7,656 nt of DNA from Clostridiales bacterium (GTDB lineage: Bacteria; Bacillota_A; Clostridia; Christensenellales; Aristaeellaceae): assembly GCA_012514855.1 (NCBI GenBank), contig JAAYZL010000136.1, positions 1 to 7,656 of the forward strand, given 5' to 3'. The position numbers were made by a program, and so were the translations under genes. Positions 1 to 5,616 of the stretch are shown here, piece by piece; position 1 is the first letter of the stretch; each line of letters opens with the position of its first letter. The notes beneath the pieces were generated by a model. It did no database searches. It saw only the letters and a list, made by a program, of their open reading frames with translations, and had not been told where the DNA came from.

Positions 1-1
1 G

Positions 2-247
2 ATTCTGCCGGTCGGCACCGTCCACACGAACTTCGTGACCGAGTTCGAGACCGCCGGCATCAACCAGACGCGCCACAAGATCAGCCTTGAGGCGACCGCG
101 ACCGTCCGCATCGTGATCCCGACGGGCGCGAAGCTCGTGACGGTGCGCATCTCGGCGCTGATGGCGGAGAGCATACTCGTGGGCTCCGTGCCGGATTCGT
201 TCATACAGGTGCAAAGCCCCAGCGACGCGCTGAACTTTGTGCCGTGA
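2..247 (+). CDS. yunB: Sporulation protein YunB, C-terminal part (5' end outside window)
   Basis: This is the last 81 codons of a gene that enters from the left, read in frame from base 2 to TGA at 245-247. The visible protein contains AGINQTRHKI followed by an alternating beta-rich stretch, then ESILVGSVPDSFIQV near the end. That pattern matches my recollection of the C-terminal region of YunB, where a 'GINQTRH' segment precedes a 'VGKVPDTY'-like segment. In Bacillus, YunB is a sigma-E-controlled mother-cell sporulation protein needed for proper spore formation; its biochemical role is not known. Its presence supports an endospore-forming Firmicute. No terminator is visible after the stop, and a promoter for the next gene begins 7 nt downstream, so some read-through is possible. 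A GTG at 35 opens a frame here but is internal, because the reading frame continues upstream to the window edge. The identification rests on remembered family motifs rather than a search. Confidence 0.82.
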   Translation: MLPVGTVHTNFVTEFETAGINQTRHKISLEATATVRIVIPTGAKLVTVRISALMAESILVGSVPDSFIQVQSPSDALNFVP

Positions 248-253
248 TTTGTG

Positions 254-282
254 TTGATTTCATCCGGAGAATGTGCTATGAT
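254..282 (+). promoter_or_regulatory. Sigma-A-type promoter of the alarmone synthetase gene
   Basis: TTGATT at 254-259 and TATGAT at 277-282 are separated by exactly 17 bp, with one mismatch in the -10 and two in the -35 relative to consensus. The start of transcription would fall near 289. This leaves an untranslated leader of about 125 nt before the ATG at 413. The promoter begins 7 nt after the yunB stop codon. Confidence 0.7.
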
Positions 283-289
283 GGGGTTA

Positions 290-383
290 GGACAGGCGGG
301 GGTCGCCCACGGGACGGCCGTCGCGCGGCGGCGCTTGTCCAAATGGCATGCGGCGCGCTGTCGGAATGCCCTTGCCGCGCCGC
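290..383 (+). promoter_or_regulatory. GC-rich foldable 5' leader of the alarmone synthetase mRNA
   Basis: Nothing coding is recognised between the predicted transcript start (about 289) and the ribosome binding site (398). Two stems can be drawn. GGACAGGCG at 290-298 pairs with CGCTTGTCC at 332-340, giving nine pairs with one G-U, and starts almost at the mRNA 5' end. GCGGCGCG at 350-357 pairs perfectly with CGCGCCGC at 376-383. A short alternative, GGCAT (345-349) with ATGCC (366-370), cannot coexist with the second stem except as a pseudoknot. There is no U-run, so this is not an intrinsic terminator. I do not recognise a known riboswitch class. In sequence this rich in G+C such stems can arise by chance, so a regulatory role is only a suggestion. 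Confidence 0.35.
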
Positions 384-397
384 TCAGAGAAGAAACC

Positions 398-403
398 GGA
401 GGA
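398..403 (+). promoter_or_regulatory. Ribosome binding site deciding the alarmone synthetase start
   Basis: GGAGGA lies 9 nt before the ATG at 413. It selects this start over the in-frame upstream codon at 251, which would place the promoter -10 box inside the coding sequence. Confidence 0.85.
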
Positions 404-412
404 ACAGGTTTG

Positions 413-1129
413 ATGGACGACAGCCACATGATCCTGAGGCAATTCCAGTTGGAGCACGGAATGAACCCCGTCGACGCGGCGTTCGCGGAGGAATTTCGCA
501 ACTACCAGCAGATACAGAACGTCTACATGGGCGCAATCCGCGAAATCCGCGCCCGGCTGGAGACGCTCGACACGGAGTTCCAGTACCGCCACAAGCACAA
601 TCCCATCCACCACATACAGAGCCGGGTCAAGACGCTGCCGAGCATCATGAAGAAGCTCAACGACATCGGCCAACCGATGACCGTCACCAGCGCGAAAAAG
701 CACCTGCACGACATCGCGGGCGTGCGGGTCGTTTGCTGTTATGTGGACGACATCTACCTGATCGCGAGTTTGCTGCTCTCCCAGGACGACATATCGCTGA
801 TCTTTGAAAAGGACTACATCAAGCAGCCGAAGCCGAACGGATATCGGAGCCTGCACATCGTCGTCGACGTGCCGGTGTATCTTTCGCAGGGCAAGGTGTT
901 CATCCCGGTCGAGATACAGATCCGCACCGTCGCGATGGACTTCTGGGCGACGCTCGAGCACGGCCTGCGCTACAAGTCGTCCGACGAGGTGCCGTCGTTC
1001 ATCGTCGACGAACTTCGAAATTGCGCGGACGTCATCACGAAGACCGACGCGAAGATGCAGGAGATCTTCAAGGCGCTGCAGCTGCTCAACGACAAGGAGG
1101 ACGACTTCCGCTGGCGGGGAGGGGAGTGA
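413..1129 (+). CDS. relQ: Small alarmone synthetase, RelQ/YjbM-type GTP pyrophosphokinase
   Basis: This 238-residue protein is a single-domain RelA/SpoT synthetase that transfers pyrophosphate from ATP to GDP or GTP to make (p)ppGpp, the stringent-response alarmone. It has no HD hydrolase domain and no TGS or ACT regulatory domains, so it is a stand-alone cytoplasmic synthetase rather than a bifunctional Rel. The synthetase signature is complete: HDIAGVRV with the metal-binding Asp100, the substrate-binding block YIKQPKPNGYRSLH (135-148), and EIQIRT with catalytic Glu167. The C-terminal helices (about 195-232) resemble the region that builds the RelQ tetramer. Bacillus RelQ is about 211 residues; the extra length here is mainly a longer N-terminus. 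The ATG at 413 follows a well-spaced GGAGGA. The gene has its own promoter and a long leader. No terminator is visible after the stop at 1127-1129. RelP/YwaC is the alternative assignment, but the DIAGVRV and C-terminal pattern fit RelQ better. Confidence 0.92.
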   Translation: MDDSHMILRQFQLEHGMNPVDAAFAEEFRNYQQIQNVYMGAIREIRARLETLDTEFQYRHKHNPIHHIQSRVKTLPSIMKKLNDIGQPMTVTSAKKHLHDIAGVRVVCCYVDDIYLIASLLLSQDDISLIFEKDYIKQPKPNGYRSLHIVVDVPVYLSQGKVFIPVEIQIRTVAMDFWATLEHGLRYKSSDEVPSFIVDELRNCADVITKTDAKMQEIFKALQLLNDKEDDFRWRGGE

Positions 1130-1131
1130 AA

Positions 1132-1183
1132 AATCCGGGGACCGCACTTGAACGACGGGTTGCTTTTGTGTTATAATCCGGAT
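1132..1183 (+). promoter_or_regulatory. Near-consensus promoter with flanking repeated sites
   Basis: TTGAAC at 1148-1153 and a perfect TATAAT at 1172-1177 are 18 bp apart, placing the transcript start near 1184. The same heptamer, AATCCGG, occurs at 1132-1138 and 1175-1181. The downstream copy overlaps the -10 box and is part of the perfect palindrome ATCCGGAT at 1176-1183. The promoter call is strong. Reading the repeats as operators is inference. Confidence 0.72.
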
Positions 1184-1213
1184 GCGGGAGTATGAGGCTT
1201 GGGGGGTGCGACA

Positions 1214-1675
1214 ATGCCCAGAATATCCAATATCGAGATTCTTCGGAGAAGAGAACAGCCGACCCTGTTCATCAGAACCACGGCAAGCGTCCGGGACCTG
1301 CCGGTTTTGATCGGTGGGGGCTACGGGAAACTGGCCGCGCATTTGGCGGAGCTCGGGGAGCGCCTCTCGGAGGTGCCCTACGTCGCCTATCACAACATGG
1401 ATATGGAAAACCTCGATGTGGAGATGGGCTTCCCGGTCGCAAAAACGCTTCCCGGAAGCGCGGAGATAAAATCGGGGTCCATTCCGGCCGGGGAAATCGC
1501 GTTTTGCATGTATCGCGGAGCTTACGCGGAAATGGGACCCGTCTACAATGAGATGGCCCGGTGGATGGAAGAAAACGAGCTGAAACCTCTGGGAATTTCG
1601 TATGAGTATTATTACAACGGCCCCGAATATCCCGAAAGCGAAAAGCTGACCATGATCGCCATGCCCTTGGCATAG
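1214..1675 (+). CDS. Stand-alone GyrI-like effector-binding domain protein
   Basis: This 153-residue protein resembles the GyrI-like/AraC effector-binding fold, the ligand-sensing module found at the C-terminus of MerR- and AraC-type multidrug regulators such as BmrR and Rob. Supporting features are the N-terminal strand IEILRRREQPTLFIR, a helix around 34-52, the central GSIPAGEIAFCMYRGAY (88-104), a helix around 107-121, then ISYEYYYNGPEYP (128-140) and the closing strand LTMIAMPL with acidic residues (Glu141, Glu143) just before it, where family members carry a ligand-contacting Glu. No helix-turn-helix is fused to it. Free-standing relatives bind small molecules or, in GyrI/SbmC, protect DNA gyrase; which applies here cannot be told. 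ATG 1214 follows GGGGGG at 1201-1206 by 7 nt; TTG 1199 is a less likely alternative. Hand counts give 42% and 55% G+C in two 60-base lines of this gene, well below the operon next door. It has its own promoter and terminator. Confidence 0.75.
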   Translation: MPRISNIEILRRREQPTLFIRTTASVRDLPVLIGGGYGKLAAHLAELGERLSEVPYVAYHNMDMENLDVEMGFPVAKTLPGSAEIKSGSIPAGEIAFCMYRGAYAEMGPVYNEMARWMEENELKPLGISYEYYYNGPEYPESEKLTMIAMPLA

Positions 1676-1706
1676 GGCGCAACGACACACATTTTTGCAT
1701 GAAAAC

Positions 1707-1742
1707 CGCCCCGATCGTCCGTCGATCGGGGCGCGGATTTTT
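1707..1742. terminator. Bidirectional intrinsic terminator between convergent genes
   Basis: CGCCCCGATCG (1707-1717) and CGATCGGGGCG (1723-1733) form a perfect 11-bp stem around a 5-nt loop. A five-T run at 1738-1742 serves transcription from the left. On the other strand the stem is followed by a four-T run (AAAA at 1702-1705 on the plus strand), which serves the secreted-protein gene ending at 1752. It therefore closes both transcription units. Confidence 0.88.
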
Positions 1743-1751
1743 CAGGGACGA

Positions 1752-2546
1752 TCAGTCCGCGAGCAGTATCCTCACGTCCGTGATGCAGGTGTCCGCATAC
1801 TGCGTGCCGCTGTAGGCGCTCGCGATCTCGATCGACAAATAGTCCGTCGTCTCCGGCCGGTCGAACAGCACGATCTGCTCGTCGCGCGTGTCCTTGAGCG
1901 TCACCGCCATGCCGTCCTGCCCGGCGACCGACACGCGGATCTTTTTCGGCCGCGCGTTGTTGCCATAGGTATCGGACGACTTCTGGTAGCCCGCGCGGAT
2001 CGCGAAGCCGACGATCTCGCGCTCCTCGAAGAACAGCGAAAGCCACTCGCCCTCGCCGACGCCGCGCGCGCCCTCGGCCCAGGTGGTCGAGGAATTCGCG
2101 TCGTTGGCGTTCTCGGCCGAGTAATAGCCGTACTGGTCGACGTGCTCGCTGGACGCGTAGACCTCGATTTCGGAGGTCGAGAGCCGCCCCCAGCCCGCGT
2201 CCTTCGCGAGGCGCGCGCCGCCGGAGGGGGGGACGGTGCCCGGCACCTCGGAGAGGTACTTCGAGAGCACGTAGCCGATCATGCCGTCGTACATGACCTC
2301 GTAGAAGGAGCCGGCGGTTGAGCCGTAATATTCGACGGCCGCGCCGAGCGGCACGTGCGCGAGCGCCGCCGCGTCGGTGTCCGGTTCGGAGCGCAGCGTC
2401 ACGTATTCCTTGCAGTTGACGACGTAGAGCGTTTCGGCAAAGCCCTCGTACGCCGGCGGCGCGTCAAAGCTCCAGAACCCCTCCGCGGAGGCCGAAAGGC
2501 CCGCGAGCAGAGCGGCCGCGAGCAGAAAGGCAAGCATTCGCCTCAT
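1752..2546 (-). CDS. Secreted SH3-domain protein with NADase-type glycan-binding domain
   Basis: This 264-residue protein starts with MRRM and a hydrophobic run (4-19) ending in an Ala-rich ASA site, so signal peptidase I cleavage after about residue 21 is expected. No lipobox cysteine is seen, so it is probably released or wall-associated. Residues about 41-100 form a bacterial SH3-like module (YVVNCKEYVTLRSEPDT to GYVLSKYLS). After a short linker, about 125-262 match the discoidin-like domain I know as the NADase-type glycan-binding domain. Landmarks are a Tyr/Asn-rich YYSAENANDANSSTTWAEG, then GEGEWLSLFF, the GYQKSSDTYGNNARPKKIRV block, and a final YADTCITDV segment. Both modules bind cell-wall or glycan ligands in other proteins; no catalytic domain is visible. 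ATG 2546 follows GGGAGG (2554-2559) by 7 nt; the in-frame TTG at 2561 overlaps that ribosome binding site and is rejected. The gene lies 54 nt behind metH without a clear promoter or terminator between, so co-transcription is likely. Confidence 0.82.
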   Translation of the reverse strand: MRRMLAFLLAAALLAGLSASAEGFWSFDAPPAYEGFAETLYVVNCKEYVTLRSEPDTDAAALAHVPLGAAVEYYGSTAGSFYEVMYDGMIGYVLSKYLSEVPGTVPPSGGARLAKDAGWGRLSTSEIEVYASSEHVDQYGYYSAENANDANSSTTWAEGARGVGEGEWLSLFFEEREIVGFAIRAGYQKSSDTYGNNARPKKIRVSVAGQDGMAVTLKDTRDEQIVLFDRPETTDYLSIEIASAYSGTQYADTCITDVRILLAD

Positions 2547-2553
2547 TTGAATT

Positions 2554-2559
2554 CCTCCC
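2554..2559 (-). promoter_or_regulatory. Ribosome binding site deciding the SH3/glycan-binding protein start
   Basis: Read on the minus strand, GGGAGG lies 7 nt before ATG 2546. The TTG start at 2561 would put this site inside the coding sequence. The 54-nt gap to metH holds no convincing -35/-10 pair. A small CCAAT (2558-2562) and ATTGG (2574-2578) inverted repeat overlaps the edge of the site and could partly mask it. Confidence 0.8.
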
Positions 2560-2600
2560 AATGTCCGTTTGCTATTGGACGAATCCGGCGGCGCATCGGT

Positions 2601-4985
2601 TCAATTTCCCGTGGGAAAGACCTCGCCGGCGATGCGCACCGCCGCCATCGCGTCCCTGGCGTAGAAATCCGCGCCGATCTTCCTCGCGTAGTTCTCGGTC
2701 AGCACCGCGCCGCCGACCATGACCCTCGCGGAGGTCGACAGTTTGAGCAGCCGGATCGTCTCCTCCATGCTCTCGACCGTCGTCGTCATGAGCGCCGAAA
2801 GCCCGACGAGCGGCGCGTTTTCCCGAAGCGTCGCTTCGACGACCATTTCCGGCGCGACGTCCCTGCCGAGGTCGGTTACAGAGTAACCATAGTTCTCCAG
2901 CAGCGCGCGCACGATGTTCTTGCCGATGTCGTGGATGTCGCCCCGGACGGTCGCGATCACGATCCTGCCCCGGCTCGGCCGCTCCCCGCCCGCGGCGGCG
3001 ATCTTCGCGCGCACGACCTCGAAGGCGGCCTTCGCCGCGTCCGCGCTCATCAGAAGCTGCGGCAGGAACACGGTCCTTTTCTCGAATCCCTCGCCGACCT
3101 CGTTGAGCGCCGGCACGAGCTCCTCCTCGATCAACGCCATCGGCGCGCGGCCCGCGGACAGTTCCCGCCCGGCGGCTGCGCGCGCGGCGTCCCGCAGTCC
3201 GCGGACGACCGCCTCCCGGAGCGGCATCTCCGCGGCGGGGGCGGCGGGGGCGGCGGGCTCCGCCTTTAAAGCGCCCGCGAAGCGCGCGACGTACTTCGAG
3301 CAGTCCGCGTCGAGCCCGGTCAGCGCGTTGTGGCAGTGCACCGCGTCCATCAGCTCGCGGTCGAGCGGGTTTAAGATGCCCGCGCTCAGCCCGCGCGCGA
3401 GCGCCGCCGCGAAAAACGCCGCGTTCAGCTTCCCGCGCGCCGGCAGCCCGAACGACACGTTCGAGATGCCGAGCGACGTGTGCGCGCCGATGCGGTGCCG
3501 GATCTCGTCGAGCGCGCCGAGCGCCGCGAGCGCGCCGCCGCCGGTCGACACGGACATCGCGAGAGTGTCGAAGATCAGCGATTCCCGCCCCAGGCCGTAT
3601 TTTTCCGCCTCGGCAAGAATCTTTTCCGCGATTTTGACGCGTCCCTCCGCGGTTTGGGGGATGCCGCCCTCGTCCAGCGTCAGCGCGACGACGAGCGCGC
3701 CGTAGCGCCTCGCGATCGGGAACACCTGGTCCATCGACGACCGCTTTCCGTTGACGGAGTTCAGGATCGGACGGCCGTTGTAGAGCCTGGCGGCGCGCTC
3801 CATCGCCTCGACGTTCGCGGTGTCGATCATCAGCGGCGTCGGCAGCACCGACTGCAGTTCCTCGACCGCGCGCGGAAGCAGCTCGCGCTCGTCGATGCCC
3901 GGAAGGCCGACGTTGACGTCCAGCGCGTCCGCGCCCGCGTCCGCCTGCCTGGCGCCCTCGCGCAGGATGTAGCCCATGTCGTTCTCCCGCAGCGCGCGCT
4001 TAAGGTCCGGCTTGCCGGTCGGGTTGATGCGCTCGCCGATCAATACCGGCCCCATGCCGAACTCGGCGCGGGCCGCGTAGGAGGTCGCGATCGTGTGCCG
4101 CTTTTTCTCGGGAGGTTTCGGCTGGAAGCCGTGGAGCGCGTTTTTCAGCGCCCGGATGTGCTCGGGCGTCGTGCCGCAGCAACCGCCGAGCAGCGACGCG
4201 CCGCCCTCGGCGAGCTTTTTCGCGTCCTCCGCGAATTCTTCGGGCGATACGTTGAACTCGGTGCGGCCGTTGACGATCACCGGGAGCCCCGCGTTCGGGT
4301 TCACGGCGATCGGAACGCCCGCCGTTTCGACGAGCGCGGGCAGGAACTGAAGGAGCTGCTTCGGGCCCAGCCCGCAGTTGAAGCCGACGACGTCCGCGCC
4401 GAGCGACTCCGCGACCGTCGCCGCGACGACGACGTCCGCGCCGGTCAGCAGCCGCCCGGCCCCGTCGAACGTCATCGTCGCCATGACCGGCAGCGCGCAC
4501 GCGTCCTTCGCGGCGAGCAGCGCGGCCTTCAATTCGTAGATGTCGGTGAACGTCTCAAACAGCAGCGCGTCCGCGCCGGCCTCCGCCGCACAGGTCGCAA
4601 CCTCCCGGAACAGCGAATACGCGTCCTCGAACGGCAGGTCGCCCATCGGCCTGAGCAGCTTGCCGAGCGGTCCGACGCTCGCGGCGACATACGCGTCCCG
4701 ACCGGAGTCTGTTATCGCCCCGCGCGCGGCGCGGACGCCCGCGGACCAGATGCGCGCGAGGTCGTTTCCGTACTTCAGTCGGTTTGCGCCGAGGGTGTTC
4801 GTCTCGAGGATGTCCGCGCCGGCCTCGAGGTAGGCCGCGTGCACCTCCCGGACGACCCCGGGGGCGGTGAGGTTCATCCGCTCGGGAAGCTCGCCCAGAC
4901 CCAGGCCGCGCGATAGCAGCATCGTGCCCATCGCGCCGTCTATGATCAGGAGTTCCTTTCCGAGCCTATCGCGGAGATTCCGCAT
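2601..4985 (-). CDS. metH: Cobalamin-dependent methionine synthase catalytic subunit (no activation domain)
   Basis: This 794-residue cytoplasmic enzyme makes methionine by moving the methyl group of 5-methyl-tetrahydrofolate through cobalamin to homocysteine. Domains run in canonical MetH order. The homocysteine-binding domain (about 1-290) has zinc ligands Cys204 (GFNCGLGP) and Cys269/Cys270 (GGCCGTTP). The pterin-binding domain (about 305-550) begins near VLIGERINPTGK. A Pro/Ala-rich linker (576-586) leads to the four-helix cobalamin cap (about 590-665, with LPQLLMSADA). The B12 domain (about 672-790) has DIHDIG with cobalt-ligand His685, LVGLS with Ser730 and the VMVGGA loop. Full-length E. 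coli MetH is 1227 residues; the missing part is the C-terminal activation domain, encoded separately just upstream. ATG 4985 follows AAGGAGGG (4992-4999) by 6 nt, and the first 20 nt overlap the preceding gene, suggesting translational coupling. All key residues are present, so it should be active. G+C is very high (75% in one hand-counted line). Confidence 0.95.
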   Translation of the reverse strand: MRNLRDRLGKELLIIDGAMGTMLLSRGLGLGELPERMNLTAPGVVREVHAAYLEAGADILETNTLGANRLKYGNDLARIWSAGVRAARGAITDSGRDAYVAASVGPLGKLLRPMGDLPFEDAYSLFREVATCAAEAGADALLFETFTDIYELKAALLAAKDACALPVMATMTFDGAGRLLTGADVVVAATVAESLGADVVGFNCGLGPKQLLQFLPALVETAGVPIAVNPNAGLPVIVNGRTEFNVSPEEFAEDAKKLAEGGASLLGGCCGTTPEHIRALKNALHGFQPKPPEKKRHTIATSYAARAEFGMGPVLIGERINPTGKPDLKRALRENDMGYILREGARQADAGADALDVNVGLPGIDERELLPRAVEELQSVLPTPLMIDTANVEAMERAARLYNGRPILNSVNGKRSSMDQVFPIARRYGALVVALTLDEGGIPQTAEGRVKIAEKILAEAEKYGLGRESLIFDTLAMSVSTGGGALAALGALDEIRHRIGAHTSLGISNVSFGLPARGKLNAAFFAAALARGLSAGILNPLDRELMDAVHCHNALTGLDADCSKYVARFAGALKAEPAAPAAPAAEMPLREAVVRGLRDAARAAAGRELSAGRAPMALIEEELVPALNEVGEGFEKRTVFLPQLLMSADAAKAAFEVVRAKIAAAGGERPSRGRIVIATVRGDIHDIGKNIVRALLENYGYSVTDLGRDVAPEMVVEATLRENAPLVGLSALMTTTVESMEETIRLLKLSTSARVMVGGAVLTENYARKIGADFYARDAMAAVRIAGEVFPTGN
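3232..3258 (-). repeat. Three tandem 9-bp repeats coding the Pro-Ala-Ala linker of MetH
   Basis: GCGGCGGGG occurs at 3232-3240 and 3241-3249, with a third copy at 3250-3258 differing only in its last base. On the minus strand this encodes three Pro-Ala-Ala units (residues 577-585) between the pterin and cobalamin-cap domains. It is an in-frame microsatellite in a flexible linker, so its length could vary without breaking the protein. Confidence 0.85.
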
Positions 4986-5616
4986 CGCCGTCCCTCCTTG
5001 AAGCGCAGTCTTTTTTCGGGCACGCGGCGCAGTCCGGCGCGGGCTTCTGGCGCTTTTCCCCGATGCCGATGATCGCCGTCACCGACTTCTCCGGCAGCAT
5101 CATGAACCCCTCCGTAAGCGAAAGCCCCAACCGCCGCTCGAGGTCGAGTATCCGAAACATCGCCCTCTGGTTCGAGATGTCGAGGTCGCCGTAGCCGGGG
5201 CTGAAGCGGGGGCGCAAAGACAGACCGCAGTCTGCCGGCAACAGGCCGCCCTCCATGTCGTCGAGGTACTGCTCGAGCATCGCCGCGCACGCGGCCTGCC
5301 AAGTGCTCGCGCGCGGAAGGTCGAGCGCCGCGTACTTGCGCAGCAGCCGATCCGCGTTCGCGCCGAGCGTCGCCGCGGCGAAGAACGCCTCATTACAGCC
5401 CGCGAGGTTCTTCGCGAGGTTCGCGCTCTCGAAGCGAAAACCGCCGACTTCGGTCGCTTTTTTGGACACCGCAATCGTCATCCTGCGCGAGACTCCGGCA
5501 GGCCGAATTACCGACTGAAGTTCGTTTGACACCGAGCGGACGAGCTCAAGCAGACTTTGGTCGGGTTTTGCGTTCCCGAGGTACCGCAGCACCTCTTTTT
5601 CGGGGATCGCGCTCAT
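4966..5616 (-). CDS. Stand-alone methionine synthase activation-domain protein
   Basis: This 216-residue protein corresponds to the C-terminal activation domain of MetH as a separate polypeptide. In full-length MetH this domain binds S-adenosylmethionine and permits reductive remethylation of cobalamin after it oxidises to cob(II)alamin. The diagnostic motif is RFSPGYGD (137-144), equivalent to the SAM-binding RxSPGY of MetH; MMLPEKSVTAIIGI (172-185) is the second conserved block. A free-standing homologue next to metH is known in Thermotoga maritima (TM0269) and in many Clostridia. The C-terminal tail adds DCAACPKKDC, a C-x2-C-x4-C pattern (Cys196, Cys199, Cys204) absent from E. coli MetH, which might bind zinc or an iron-sulfur cluster. 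ATG 5616 overlaps the metF stop as ATGA and follows GGAG (5625-5628) by 8 nt; the 3' end overlaps metH by 20 nt. Position between metF and metH supports the role. The electron donor for reactivation is not visible here. Confidence 0.88.
   Translation of the reverse strand: MSAIPEKEVLRYLGNAKPDQSLLELVRSVSNELQSVIRPAGVSRRMTIAVSKKATEVGGFRFESANLAKNLAGCNEAFFAAATLGANADRLLRKYAALDLPRASTWQAACAAMLEQYLDDMEGGLLPADCGLSLRPRFSPGYGDLDISNQRAMFRILDLERRLGLSLTEGFMMLPEKSVTAIIGIGEKRQKPAPDCAACPKKDCASRRDGDAESPR

Noticed and set aside
290..340. First leader hairpin as an intrinsic terminator or attenuator
   Set aside because: No T-run follows the stem, so it cannot be a standard intrinsic terminator.
251..412. N-terminal extension of the alarmone synthetase from the start codon at 251
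   Set aside because: It would include the promoter -10 region and the structured leader, has no ribosome binding site, and adds sequence unlike RelQ proteins.
287..1690. A 467-codon open frame on the minus strand opposite the alarmone synthetase and the effector-binding gene
   Set aside because: It is antisense to two well-supported genes, crosses their promoter and intergenic DNA, and its Arg/His/Asp-rich translation resembles no family I recognise. It is an artefact of G+C-rich codon use.
1699..1745. Inverted repeat as a mobile-element end or attachment site
   Set aside because: The perfect stem with T-runs on both sides between convergent genes is fully explained as a bidirectional terminator.
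3480..4916. A 478-codon plus-strand open frame opposite metH
   Set aside because: It is antisense to a methionine synthase with all key residues intact, and its translation is low-complexity Arg/Ala/Asp-rich sequence.
4966..5616. Possibility that the protein between metF and metH is MetV, the zinc partner of some clostridial MetF enzymes
   Set aside because: The RFSPGYGD motif and the SVTAIIG block identify the MetH activation fold. The cysteine tail alone does not make it MetV.
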